Of a DNA stretch of 64,000 bases, positions 18,924-31,976 are shown one piece after another; position 1 is the first letter of the stretch; every line of letters starts with the position of its first letter. The notes under the pieces are model-generated. The model saw only the letters and a list, made by a program, of their open reading frames with translations, ran no database searches and had not been told where the DNA came from. Source of the DNA: Pusillimonas caeni (GTDB lineage Bacteria > Pseudomonadota > Gammaproteobacteria > Burkholderiales > Burkholderiaceae_B); assembly GCF_003545815.1 (NCBI RefSeq), contig NZ_PDUW01000001.1:372001-436000 (forward strand), read 5' to 3'. A program made the position numbers and the translations under genes.

Positions 18924-19676
18924 TCAGAGGTTGCAGCGCGCCAGCTGGAAAGGGATGTCGCGCGTCACCGGCTGCGGCTTGAGCTCGTTGTCCTGCGTCG
19001 AGAAGCGGATCCAGATGACGTACTTGTTGGCGCTCATTTCGGGAAAGACGCCCAGGCGCGGATCGATCCAGGCGCGCAGCAGCTGATAGGTCTTGCCGGT
19101 GAGCATTTCCTGGTAGGCGCCCTGCCGCGCCTCAAGCGACTCGACATCGCTGGAATCGCGCAGCATGCGCAGTATCAGCGCCAGGCCGCTGTAAAGGGGC
19201 AGAAAGGGGCTGATCCATTCTTTGAGATCGGCCACCCGTGTTTCGTGCGGCTTGATCTGCCAGGCGTAGTAGGAGGGGATGTCGGCGGGCGACGAGCCGC
19301 CCGGCACCGCCAGCCGGCCGCGCAGGCTGGCCAGCCATTCGTTGTCGCGCAATACCTGGCCGATGCGCCCTTGCGCCCCCAGCGCCGCGGCCGCGTCCTG
19401 GATTTCGGCAAGCATGGCGTCGAGCGCGCCCGCATCCACGCCGGGATGCTGGCGCAAAGACCCGAGGGAAACACGCTGGCGTTCGAGGTCTTGCAGCACA
19501 GAGCCGCGAAGGTCGGTGCGCTCGGAGACTTCGAGCAGGTCGAACAGGGTGTCGAGAGCTATCTGGTGATGGTGGACGTCGGCGCCATTGGCAAAGAAAA
19601 ACAGCCTGCCAAACAAATGCTCGACCCGGAGCAGAGTCCTAACGCGTTCGTTGCAAGGATATTCATAAAGAATCAC
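18924..19676 (-). CDS. zapD: Cell division protein ZapD
   Basis: ZapD binds the C-terminal tail of FtsZ and bundles filaments at the Z-ring. The 250-residue product begins with the family start (ILYEYPCNERVRTLLRVEHLF) and keeps the conserved segments HHQIALDTLFDLLEV and YQLLRAWID. I start at GTG 19676, which gives the expected N-terminus and has AAAGG about 12 bases upstream; an in-frame ATG at 19751 would lie inside coaE and add 25 residues unlike the family. The order coaE-zapD is standard in Proteobacteria, but the zinc-finger gene yacG that often follows zapD is not found here. Confidence 0.93.
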   Translation of the reverse strand: MILYEYPCNERVRTLLRVEHLFGRLFFFANGADVHHHQIALDTLFDLLEVSERTDLRGSVLQDLERQRVSLGSLRQHPGVDAGALDAMLAEIQDAAAALGAQGRIGQVLRDNEWLASLRGRLAVPGGSSPADIPSYYAWQIKPHETRVADLKEWISPFLPLYSGLALILRMLRDSSDVESLEARQGAYQEMLTGKTYQLLRAWIDPRLGVFPEMSANKYVIWIRFSTQDNELKPQPVTRDIPFQLARCNL

Positions 19677-19699
19677 GCGACCAGTAACCTTTTGGGTGG

Positions 19700-20335
19700 T
19701 TAGTACACTTTGTCTTTCCCGGTGGAGTCTTTCCGGGCCGCCAGTTTGCACCAGCCATCGTGCAGCGCACGCGAGCGGGCCTCGAGTTGGCCGAGGGTGG
19801 TGGCACCGTCGTTGAGTACGACGTCGTCTGCGGCGGCAAGACGGGTCTCGCGGCTGACCTGCACCGACATAATACGCTCAATAGCTTCTTGCGTCAGCCC
19901 GCTGCGCGCCTGCACCCGGGCGACTTGGGTGGCCGGGTCGCAATCCACCACGCAGATGCGATCGACCTTGTCGCGCCAGCGGCCCGACTCGATGAGGAGC
20001 GGAACGACAAAGACAAGATAACAGCCTTCAGCGCGCTGCGCCTGCTCGCGTGTAACCTCGCCTATCATTGGGTGAAGAATGGCTTCAAGCCTGCTGCGGG
20101 CGGCAGGGTCGTGAAAGACGAGTTCGCGCATCGCGCCGCGGTCGAGCGCGCCGTCCGGGCCAATCATGGCGGCGCCGAATTCGCGGCGTATCGCTTCGAT
20201 GGCCCTGCCGCCGGGCGCGGTCAAGCTGTGCGCGATGACGTCCGTATCCACCACCGATGCGCCCCACGACTGGAAGTAATCCGCCACCCGCGTTTTTCCC
20301 GAGCCTATGCCGCCGGTCAATCCTATTTTCAGCAT
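19700..20335 (-). CDS. coaE: Dephospho-CoA kinase
   Basis: CoaE phosphorylates the ribose 3'-hydroxyl of dephospho-CoA, the last step of coenzyme A synthesis. The product is 211 residues, near the family norm. The P-loop GGIGSGKT is at residues 8-15, VVDTDVIAH holds the catalytic Asp, and the lid region FVVPLLIES and the CDPATQVARVQAR segment are present. It stops 23 bases before the zapD start, so the two genes are probably co-transcribed. panC, another CoA-pathway gene, lies 1.3 kb away on the same strand. Confidence 0.96.
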   Translation of the reverse strand: MLKIGLTGGIGSGKTRVADYFQSWGASVVDTDVIAHSLTAPGGRAIEAIRREFGAAMIGPDGALDRGAMRELVFHDPAARSRLEAILHPMIGEVTREQAQRAEGCYLVFVVPLLIESGRWRDKVDRICVVDCDPATQVARVQARSGLTQEAIERIMSVQVSRETRLAAADDVVLNDGATTLGQLEARSRALHDGWCKLAARKDSTGKDKVY

Positions 20336-20388
20336 GGGAATAAACCCCGTTGAACAAAATTAGGAATGTACCGCAGCCTCGCTCTAAA

Positions 20389-20422
20389 AACAGGTGCGTC
20401 GCACCGAGCGGGCCTGTTAACA
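20389..20422. repeat. Small nested hairpin and possible end fragment of the 17-kb palindrome
   Basis: AACAGG (20389-20394) pairs with CCTGTT (20413-20418) and encloses a second stem, GGTGC with GCACC. The last bases, GGGCCTGTTAACA, match the terminal 13 bases of the outer arm at 17255 apart from its first A. It lies upstream of coaE and of the divergent lipoprotein gene, in the 166-base gap 20336-20501, which otherwise holds nothing I recognise. It may be a control hairpin or a decayed end of the repeat. Confidence 0.35.
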
Positions 20423-20501
20423 TAGCCGTGAAAACGAGACCTCGGCCGCCGCGGTGAAATCACCCGGCTTCCTCCCTTACCAACACTTATAAGATCCCGA
20501 C

Positions 20502-21176
20502 ATGTCTGCCGCATCGTTCAAACGCGTTTCGTTCAAGCCTAATGCCAGCCGCTTGGTCGTGGCCGCCGCGCTGCTGGCGCTGGCCGGTTGTGCTCAGCAA
20601 CAAGAAGTCAGTCAGTACAGGGCGCAGGAATCGACCCTGACGGATGCGCAGGCGCAAGCGCGCGGCCGGTCCACCCATAGCACCCCGTCGCAGATCCAAC
20701 TGGGTTTCGGCGAAGACGCCCCCAAACGGACGGCGCAGACTCCTCCCACCGAGGCCGAAGAGGCCGACAAAGCGGCCATTGCAGCCCAGACGCGGCCGGT
20801 GCGCGAAGCCAAGACTTTTCTGGGCACCCTGCCCTGCCTGCTGGGCGGCTCGTGTGAAGCCAGCCGCGTCACCCTGACGCTGGCTCCCAATGGCCAGTGG
20901 CGCGCCCGCTCGCAGCCGCTGACGGCCAGCGGCGCCTCGTCGACCACGGCGCAGCTGGGCTGCTGGGACGTCATCGGGGCCCAGCCCTGGCGCATACGCC
21001 TGCGCACCGCGGGCAGCGAATCGTCGACGGCCAGCCTTACCTTCGTCAATGACAATATGCTGCGCGTCAATTCGGTCAACGACCACCAGCCCGTGCTCGA
21101 TTACCACCTGACCCGTCAGGCCGACATCGACGGCATCGACGAGCTCAATACCGCCAAAGCCCCAAGCTGCGAATGA
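20502..21176 (+). CDS. Putative lipoprotein with NlpE-N-like domain
   Basis: A 224-residue envelope protein. The N-terminal signal ends in the lipobox LALAGC (Cys near 30). A low-complexity linker rich in Ala, Thr and Glu covers about 40-105. The folded part starts FLGTLPCLLGGSCEASRVTLTL with NGQW soon after, resembling the cysteine-containing opening of NlpE N-terminal domains; CWDVIG and NDNMLRVNSV follow, as in that small barrel fold. NlpE senses copper and surface stress in E. coli, but no such role can be read here. A possible -10 box (TATAAG, 20488-20493) lies close to the ATG. It is divergent from coaE. Confidence 0.75.
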   Translation: MSAASFKRVSFKPNASRLVVAAALLALAGCAQQQEVSQYRAQESTLTDAQAQARGRSTHSTPSQIQLGFGEDAPKRTAQTPPTEAEEADKAAIAAQTRPVREAKTFLGTLPCLLGGSCEASRVTLTLAPNGQWRARSQPLTASGASSTTAQLGCWDVIGAQPWRIRLRTAGSESSTASLTFVNDNMLRVNSVNDHQPVLDYHLTRQADIDGIDELNTAKAPSCE

Positions 21177-21223
21177 GCCGCCCATAGGCATGCATCGCCG
21201 GGCCGGCCCGCCCCACGGGGAAG

Positions 21224-21442
21224 CTAGCCCAGGGCCATGACGCGACGGGCCAATTCGACGGCATTGCGCACCCGCAGCTTCTGAAAGCAGCGGGCCCGAT
21301 GGGCCTCGATGGTGCGTTGTGACACCCCCAGTTCGGCGGCAATGATTTTATTGGGCGTGCCCATGGCGACGTAGTGCATGACGTCGCGCTCGCGCGGTGT
21401 CAATGTGGAAAGCAGTGCATCGATTGGCCGGTCGTTTGCCAT
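21224..21442 (-). CDS. Minimal LuxR/GerE-type transcription regulator (HTH only)
   Basis: A 72-residue protein consisting almost only of a LuxR-type helix-turn-helix: LTPRERDVMHYVAMGTPNKI followed by GVSQRTIEAHRARCFQKLRV and ending in a short helix. There is no receiver or autoinducer domain and no room for one upstream. The strong ribosome site GGGGGAGG lies just before the ATG, which supports real translation as a stand-alone protein, like GerE itself. It could act as a constitutive binder or as a partner or inhibitor of longer family members. Its target is unknown. Confidence 0.8.
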   Translation of the reverse strand: MANDRPIDALLSTLTPRERDVMHYVAMGTPNKIIAAELGVSQRTIEAHRARCFQKLRVRNAVELARRVMALG

Positions 21443-21505
21443 GACCTCCCCCTTGTCATCGTAGCATTGGAAGGGATTTTGTCATGTTTTGTAAGTTTTT
21501 GTCTC

Positions 21506-21521
21506 CTGTCATTTCTGACAG
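21506..21521. promoter_or_regulatory. Short palindrome CTGTCA-N4-TGACAG upstream of the GerE-like gene
   Basis: A perfect 6-bp inverted repeat with 4 bases between lies in the 162-base gap between the divergent-side ends of panC and the GerE-like gene, in an AT-richer stretch. It is the right size for a binding site of a dimeric HTH protein. The link to the neighbouring regulator is a guess. Confidence 0.3.
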
Positions 21522-21604
21522 AGATCTTAATCCGGCTTTAGCCCGCCATTACATGGCAATTGCGAGCAAATAGCGCCAATTTGCACGCTATTCCGAAGCG
21601 GCGC

Positions 21605-22486
<882 letters not shown>

Positions 22487-23365
22487 TCAGGCCGCCGCCG
22501 CCGTATATGACAAGCGCACGTAGATGGGCGCGTAGGGTTCGGCCTGCGTGATGTCGAGCAATGATTCGCGCGCCAGTTCGAGCATGGCCAGGAAGTGCAC
22601 GACGATGACCGCCACGGCGTCGCCCTGCTGGACCCGCTCGGTGAACAGTTCGGAAAACTCCATGAAGCGCACGTCGGCCAGGCGGCGCAGGATCTGGCTC
22701 ATGTGGTCGCGCACCGAAAGCTGCTCGCGCGTGATGCGGTGGTGGGCATTGAGCCTGGCCCGCCTCATGATGTCGGCCCATGCCTGGCGCAGGTCGTCGG
22801 CATCGACCTCGGGCAGCATGCGCTCGACGCGAAGGTCCATGAAGGCGCGGCTGCGTTGAAAATCGCGCCCCAGCTGGGGCAGTTCGTTGAGTTTCTGGGC
22901 GGCGAGCTTCATCTGCTCGTATTCGAGCAGGCGCCGCACCAGTTCGGCGCGCGGGTCGTCGGGCTCTTCGCCGGTGTCGGTGTGCTTGACCGGCAGCAGC
23001 ATGCGCGACTTGATTTCGATCAGCAGTGCCGCCATCAACAGGTATTCGCCCGCCAGCTCGAGGTTCTGGGCGCGGATCTGATCGACATAGGAGAGATACT
23101 GCTGCGTGACCTCGGCCATGGGGATGTCGAGCACGTTGAAGTTCTGCTTGCGGATCAGGTACAGAAGCAGGTCGAGCGGGCCCTGGAAGGTCTCCAGAAA
23201 GACCTCAAGCGCATCGGGCGGAATGTACAGGTCTTGCGGCAGGGCGAACAGCGGCTCGCCGTACAGGCGCGCCAAGGCAACGCTATCGACGACGTCGGGC
23301 GTGCTGTCGACCTTGGGGTCGACCAGCGCGTTCAGATCATCGGCCGAAACGGCGGACGCTGCCAT
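22487..23365 (-). CDS. scpA: Segregation and condensation protein A
   Basis: ScpA is the kleisin subunit that bridges SMC heads in bacterial condensin and recruits ScpB. The 292-residue product carries the N-terminal kleisin region (FQGPLDLLLYLIRKQNFNVLDI in two parts, about residues 60-80) and EYLLMAALLIEIKSRMLLP. A C-terminal winged-helix part follows (VIVVHFLAMLELARE). The N-terminal extension of about 55 residues is longer than in short ScpA proteins but common in Betaproteobacteria. It lies between panC and the DUF3460 gene on one strand, so these probably form a unit. Confidence 0.94.
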   Translation of the reverse strand: MAASAVSADDLNALVDPKVDSTPDVVDSVALARLYGEPLFALPQDLYIPPDALEVFLETFQGPLDLLLYLIRKQNFNVLDIPMAEVTQQYLSYVDQIRAQNLELAGEYLLMAALLIEIKSRMLLPVKHTDTGEEPDDPRAELVRRLLEYEQMKLAAQKLNELPQLGRDFQRSRAFMDLRVERMLPEVDADDLRQAWADIMRRARLNAHHRITREQLSVRDHMSQILRRLADVRFMEFSELFTERVQQGDAVAVIVVHFLAMLELARESLLDITQAEPYAPIYVRLSYTAAAA

Positions 23366-23375
23366 TGAAAAAGAT

Positions 23376-23564
23376 TCAGTCCGTCTGGTAGACGTAGGGG
23401 CGCTGAGAGACCCGCCCCGCCCGGAAGTTTTCGAGCAGTTCGGGATCGAGGTTCTTGTCCCAGAGGCGGGCGCGGCCTTCGCGCTGACGCTGTTCGGTGT
23501 CGGCGTGCTCGTGCTTGTACTGGTTCAGGAACTGGGTGAGTTCGGATTCGTAATGGCGGGCCAT
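23376..23564 (-). CDS. DUF3460 family small protein
   Basis: A 62-residue hydrophilic protein that begins MARHYESELTQFLNQYK and contains QREGRARLWDK and SQRPYVYQTD, the recognisable pattern of DUF3460, a short betaproteobacterial family of unknown function. I start at ATG 23564, which matches the family; a TTG at 23594 in frame would add 10 residues. It precedes scpA by 10 bases, and this pairing argues for shared transcription with scpA and panC. No domain of known activity is visible. Confidence 0.82.
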   Translation of the reverse strand: MARHYESELTQFLNQYKHEHADTEQRQREGRARLWDKNLDPELLENFRAGRVSQRPYVYQTD

Positions 23565-23634
23565 ATCCTTTGTGTCGCTATGATTAACCGTCAACCGAGA
23601 GTTTAACGCAGACGAACAAAGTTAGAATGCAGGA

Positions 23635-25074
23635 ATGGCGTCAGACAAACCACCCGCTACCGCTGCCTCTCTTTCCGCCCACGAGCGCGCAGCCATCCGC
23701 ATGATTCCCTTCATCGTGGGCTGTGCGCTTTTCATGCAGATGCTCGACTCCACCGTCGTCGCCACTGCCCTGCCCGTCATGGCCCAGGCCCTGGGCACCA
23801 CGCCCGTCAAGATGAACGTCACCATCACCAGCTATCTGCTGGCGCTGGCCGTGTTCGTGCCGATCAGCGGCTGGGCGGCCGACCGCTTCGGAGCCCGCAA
23901 GGTGTTCATCACCGCCATCGTGATGTTCACCGTCAGTTCGGTCGCCTGCGCGCTGGCCCAGACGCTGCTGCACCTGGTCCTGGCCCGCACGCTGCAGGGG
24001 GTGGCCGGCGCCATGATGGTGCCGGTGGGCCGCGTCATCCTGCTGCGCACGACGCCCAAGGCCCAGCTGCTGCGCGCCATGACCTTTCTTTCCATGCCGG
24101 CCCTGCTGGGCCCCATCGTGGGGCCGCCCTTGGGCGGCTTTCTCGTCACTTATGCCTCGTGGCACTGGATATTCCTGATCAATATCCCTGTGGGCGTGCT
24201 GGGCATCGCGCTGGTGCTGCGCTATATCGCTCCCGACATCCCCGAAAACGCCCCGCGCCTGGACTGGCTGGGCTTCATCCTGAGCGGCGTCTGCCTGGCC
24301 TGCCTGGTGTCCGGCTTCGAATCCATCGGCCACAGCGACATGTCGCGCACCGAGGTCATGGTGCTGCTGGGGGTGGGCCTGGCCTGCGGCCTGCTCTATC
24401 TCTGGCATGCGCGCCATCACGATCACCCCATCGTCGATTTGTCGCTGCTCAAGGTGCGCAGCTTCGCCATCGCCACCCTGGGCGGCAATTTGTGCCGGCT
24501 GACGGTCGGCGCCTCGCCCTTCCTGCTGGCCATGATGCTGCAGGTGGGATTCGGCATGTCGCCCTTCGCGGCCGGCCTGATCACTTTCAGCAGCGCCGCC
24601 GGGGCCCTGCTGATGAAGCTCGTCGCCACGCCGGTCATCAACCGCTACGGCTTCAAGCGCGTGCTCATCGTCAACGCGGTGCTGGCCGGCGCCCTGGTCA
24701 TGGTGTGCGGCCTGTTCAGCGTCGAGACGCCCGTGTGGGTGATGATGGGCGTTCTGGTACTGGGCGGCATCTCGCGCTCGCTGCAGTTCACCGCCGTCAA
24801 CACGCTGACCTACGCCGATCTGGGTTCGCGCGAGATGAGCCGGGCCAGCAGTTTCTCGGCCATGGCGCAGCAACTGGCCATCAGCCTGGGCGTGGGCGGC
24901 GCGGCCCTGGTGCTGAACCTGAGCATGAGCTGGCGCGGCGCCGACCGCCTGGAACCCATCGACACCTTCTGGGGCTTCATGATCCTGGGAGTCATGGCCT
25001 GCCTGTCGATGTTCTCTTTCATGCGGCTGCCGGACAACGTGGCCCAGCATCTCAGGACGCGCGCCAAGGCCTGA
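23635..25074 (+). CDS. DHA2-family MFS drug exporter (EmrB/QacA type)
   Basis: An inner-membrane drug:proton antiporter of 479 residues with about 14 hydrophobic segments. Marker motifs are LDSTVVATALPVM in helix 1, GWAADRFGARKVF between helices 2 and 3, and the antiporter motif near GPIVGPPLGGFL. No adaptor gene of the EmrA type is adjacent. It converges with the HTH gene at 25136, so that regulator could act on it only from a distance. The substrate cannot be told from sequence. Confidence 0.92.
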   Translation: MASDKPPATAASLSAHERAAIRMIPFIVGCALFMQMLDSTVVATALPVMAQALGTTPVKMNVTITSYLLALAVFVPISGWAADRFGARKVFITAIVMFTVSSVACALAQTLLHLVLARTLQGVAGAMMVPVGRVILLRTTPKAQLLRAMTFLSMPALLGPIVGPPLGGFLVTYASWHWIFLINIPVGVLGIALVLRYIAPDIPENAPRLDWLGFILSGVCLACLVSGFESIGHSDMSRTEVMVLLGVGLACGLLYLWHARHHDHPIVDLSLLKVRSFAIATLGGNLCRLTVGASPFLLAMMLQVGFGMSPFAAGLITFSSAAGALLMKLVATPVINRYGFKRVLIVNAVLAGALVMVCGLFSVETPVWVMMGVLVLGGISRSLQFTAVNTLTYADLGSREMSRASSFSAMAQQLAISLGVGGAALVLNLSMSWRGADRLEPIDTFWGFMILGVMACLSMFSFMRLPDNVAQHLRTRAKA

Positions 25075-25135
25075 GCCGAACCCGGCGCCCCGGCCTCCCG
25101 TCGTCGAGCTGCACAGCGCTGCCGCGCTGACCGCC

Positions 25136-25978
25136 TCAGCCCGTCAGCAGCATGACAAGCTTGCAGTCGGGACGTATGGCCGAGCGGAAGGTGATCTGGC
25201 GATAGTTCAGCACGCCCCGCCGCGGATGCCGGAAGGCGCGGCTGCCCCCTTCGCGCTCGACCACGGTCTGGCGCCGCCACCAGTGCGCAAAGACCGGGCT
25301 TTCCCGCAGCAGGGTATCGATCATTTCCCGCACGTCCGGCTCTTCCGCGTAAGGAGCCACGTCGGCCCGGAATTCGGCCACGACGCGCCGCGCGCGCGTC
25401 TCCCAGTCCACCACGAGCTGCTGGGCGGCAGGATCCAGGAAGATATAGCGCAGCAGATTGGGCCGCTCGACACGGTCGGGCCAGCCGTCGAACAGATGCA
25501 GCAAGGCCTCGTTGCGCGCCAGCACGTTCCAGCAGCGGTCGAGCACGTAGGCGGGCGCCTCGATGCTGTGCACGCAATCCTGCAGCCCCTCGGGCAGCGG
25601 CTCGGCCAGTTCGCCGCCATGCTCGGGGTCGGCACATTCGGCCAGCTCGAACAGATAATGGCGCTCGGCGCGCGTCAGGTGCAGCACGGCGGCCAGCCGG
25701 GCCCAGACGGCCGGCGAGACCGAGACGTCGCGCCCCTGCTCTATCCAGGTATACCAGGTGACGCTGATGCCGCTCAGTTGGGCGACCTCTTCGCGGCGCA
25801 GGCCCGGCGTGCGGCGGCGCGTGCCCGGCGGCAGGCCGACGCTTTCGGGCGAGACCCGGGCGCGCACGCTGCGCAGGAAATCACCCAGGGCGGCGCGGCG
25901 CACCGAGCGGGCCTGGCCCTCGGCCTGGCGGCTGGAAACCTGCTGCGGGTTGTCGGAGTCCGCCATGCCGTCGGTCAC
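25136..25978 (-). CDS. HTH transcriptional regulator with MmyB-type ligand-binding domain
   Basis: A 280-residue regulator. An Xre-type helix-turn-helix lies at about residues 30-100 (LGDFLRSVRARV, RRTPGLRREEVAQLSGISVTWYTWIEQ in two stretches). It is followed by a PAS-like MmyB/MLTR ligand-binding domain (APAYVLDRCWNVLARNEA, RPNLLRYIFLDPAA, FRHPRRGVLNYRQITFR). In other bacteria this class often controls dehydrogenases or transporters and binds small hydrophobic ligands. Its stop is 61 bases from the end of the MFS gene, and metH begins upstream on the same strand after a 13-base gap from the metH stop, so it may be read from the metH transcript. Confidence 0.9.
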   Translation of the reverse strand: MTDGMADSDNPQQVSSRQAEGQARSVRRAALGDFLRSVRARVSPESVGLPPGTRRRTPGLRREEVAQLSGISVTWYTWIEQGRDVSVSPAVWARLAAVLHLTRAERHYLFELAECADPEHGGELAEPLPEGLQDCVHSIEAPAYVLDRCWNVLARNEALLHLFDGWPDRVERPNLLRYIFLDPAAQQLVVDWETRARRVVAEFRADVAPYAEEPDVREMIDTLLRESPVFAHWWRRQTVVEREGGSRAFRHPRRGVLNYRQITFRSAIRPDCKLVMLLTG

Positions 25979-25991
25979 CTTGCAAAGTTCG

Positions 25992-29765
<3,774 letters not shown>

Positions 29766-29885
29766 GCGGCTACCTGAAAGAACGGCGAAGGCCGGCTCGA
29801 CCGGCATGAAACTGGGTTGGACGGAACGCTCTATTGTAGCGAGACCCCGGGCGCGCCTCCTTCTGCGTGGTAAATTTCCGCCTGG

Positions 29886-30105
29886 AGGTGCTTTCGGTTC
29901 CGTGTCCGGCCATGCCGGCCACGGCTCTGCGAAAGTTCAATGGGAAACAGCCCGCGGTCCGCGTCGCCCCGACGACGGCCCGCGCAATCTGTGCTGCCCC
30001 CGCAACGGTACCGTGTTTCCACACCAGCCCGACACCAGCCTCCGCCGAGCCCGTTCCGGCCGCTGCCACGCATACGCCGGCAAGCCCGCCGGAACGGTTT
30101 TCCCT
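29886..30105 (+). promoter_or_regulatory. Cobalamin (AdoCbl-type) riboswitch upstream of btuB
   Basis: The 340-base gap before btuB holds the conserved parts of a cobalamin riboswitch in order: GGTGCTTTCGGTTC (29887-29900), GTTCAATGGGAAACAG (about 29935-29950), GCTGCCCCCGCAACGGTA (about 29993-30010), then the GC-rich arm with GCTGCCACGCATACG and CCGCCGGAACGG, where a diverged B12-box match falls. Just before the gene, GCGTGC and GCACGC (30113-30130) form a hairpin that could hide the ribosome site, which suggests translational control. High cobalamin should switch off uptake. The ends of the element are approximate. Confidence 0.88.
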
Positions 30106-30147
30106 TCTCGTGGCGTGCGGGGACGCACGCCGTGCTCAGGTACCACA

Positions 30148-31974
30148 ATGAAAACATCTTCACGGGCGCGCGCGCTGGCCGCCCTTTCTTTCTGTATCGC
30201 CCCCGCTTCCCTTTACGCTCAATCCCCGGTGTCACAGCTCGAGGACATCGTCGTCACGCCCGGCCGCATCGCGCAGTCCCAGGCCGCTGCGCTGGGCGAC
30301 GTCACCGTGATCGGCCGCGAAGAACTCGCGCAAGCCGGCCAGGACAGCCTGGCGCAGGTGCTGTCGCGCCACCATGGGATCCAGTTCGCCGACTCCGGCG
30401 GCCCGCAGACCCCGACCAGCGTCTTCCTGCGCGGCGCCAATGCCAACCAGACCCTGGTGCTGGTCGACGGCGTGCGCATCAACAGCTCGACCCTGGGCAA
30501 CGTCAACTGGAACGCCCTGGATCCGGCCATGATAGAACGCGTGGAAGTGCTGCGCGGCGCGGCCAGCAGCCTGTACGGCTCGGACGCCATCGGCGGCGTG
30601 GTGAACATCATTACCCGCCGGGACACCGGCGACCGGCCGCTGCAGGCCCACGGCAACTTCGGCGTCGGCAGCCACGGCACGTTCAAGACCAACGCGGGAG
30701 TATCGGGCGCGCAAGACGGCTGGAACTACGCCTTCTCGGCCAGCCTGGCCGGCAGCGACGGATACAGCGCCACCAACCCTCTGGCGCCGTTCGGCGCCTA
30801 TCATCCGGACCGCGACGGATACAGCCAGCATGGTTTCTCGGGCTCGCTCGGCTATCGCTGGAGGCCGGGCCACCACATCGGCCTCACCGCCTATAACAGC
30901 TACATCGACGGAGACTACGACAACGGCGAATTCTCCCATCCCGTGCATGCCATCACGCGCCAGCAGGCCTATACCCTGACCAGCACCGACCAGATCACCG
31001 ACCGCTGGCAAAGCGTGCTGCGCTTCGGCCTGGCCAAAGAAATGGGCGACGACCGCGACCCCTTCTATGCATCGACCTTCGGCAGCCTGCAGCGCAGCTA
31101 CTCATGGCAGAACGACCTGCAGTTGACCGAAGGGCAAAGCCTTTCCCTGGCCCTGGAGCGCCTGGAGGAAAGGGCGCGCGGCTCGAACGTGTACCAGAAC
31201 GACAGCCGCAACACGAATTCCGCCAACCTGATCTGGCGCGGCCATTTCCACCGCCACCATCTGCAGGCCAGCGTGCGCAACGACAATATCTCGGGCTACG
31301 GCAACCAGGCCACCGGCTCGCTCGCCTACGACTACGACATCGCCCCCGGCTGGCAGCTGGGCCTGGCGGGCAGCACCGGCTTCAAGGCGCCGACCATGAG
31401 CGACCTGTATGGCCCCTGGGGTTCCAACCCCGACCTGGAGCCCGAGAAGGCGCGCAACATCGAGGCCAGCGTACGCTACACCTCGGCCGAATACGAAGTG
31501 GGCCTGACCGCCTACCGCAACAAGGTGCGCAATCTCATCGCCAGCGACGAGACCTACACCATGCAGAACGTGGATTCAGCCACACTGCAGGGCGTCAGCC
31601 TTACCGCCAGCCGCAGCTGGGGCGACACCACCGTGCACGGCGGCTACGACTATCTGGACGCGCGCAACGACGACACCGACCTGAGGCTGATCCGCCGGGC
31701 CCGGCACACCTACCGCATCGGCGCCGAGCACCGCCTGGGCCGGCTCGCGCTGGGCGCGCAGTACCGCTTCGCCGGCCATCGCTACGACGACGCGGCCAAT
31801 ACCACCCGCCTGGGCGGCTACGGCTTGCTCGATCTGACCGCTTCCTATGCCTTCACCTCGAAAGTAGCCGTCCAGGTGCGCTGGAACAACGTCCTGGACA
31901 AGGACTACGCCAACGCCTACGGCTACAACATGCCCGGTTCGAACGTGTTCGTGAACCTGGCCGTGAAGATGTAG
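30148..31974 (+). CDS. btuB: TonB-dependent cobalamin receptor
   Basis: An outer-membrane beta-barrel that takes up corrinoids with energy from TonB. The 608-residue product starts with a signal peptide (cleaved near YAQ/SP). The TonB box-like stretch EDIVVTPGR is at about residues 31-39. A plug domain follows (TPTSVFLRGANANQTLVLVD, RVEVLRGAASSLYGSDAIGG), then the barrel, which ends NMPGSNVFVNLAVKM with a C-terminal hydrophobic residue typical of BAM substrates. The length matches BtuB. The frame extends upstream through the riboswitch, but the ATG at 30148 gives the signal peptide. Control is by the riboswitch. Confidence 0.95.
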   Translation: MKTSSRARALAALSFCIAPASLYAQSPVSQLEDIVVTPGRIAQSQAAALGDVTVIGREELAQAGQDSLAQVLSRHHGIQFADSGGPQTPTSVFLRGANANQTLVLVDGVRINSSTLGNVNWNALDPAMIERVEVLRGAASSLYGSDAIGGVVNIITRRDTGDRPLQAHGNFGVGSHGTFKTNAGVSGAQDGWNYAFSASLAGSDGYSATNPLAPFGAYHPDRDGYSQHGFSGSLGYRWRPGHHIGLTAYNSYIDGDYDNGEFSHPVHAITRQQAYTLTSTDQITDRWQSVLRFGLAKEMGDDRDPFYASTFGSLQRSYSWQNDLQLTEGQSLSLALERLEERARGSNVYQNDSRNTNSANLIWRGHFHRHHLQASVRNDNISGYGNQATGSLAYDYDIAPGWQLGLAGSTGFKAPTMSDLYGPWGSNPDLEPEKARNIEASVRYTSAEYEVGLTAYRNKVRNLIASDETYTMQNVDSATLQGVSLTASRSWGDTTVHGGYDYLDARNDDTDLRLIRRARHTYRIGAEHRLGRLALGAQYRFAGHRYDDAANTTRLGGYGLLDLTASYAFTSKVAVQVRWNNVLDKDYANAYGYNMPGSNVFVNLAVKM

Positions 31975-31976
31975 CC

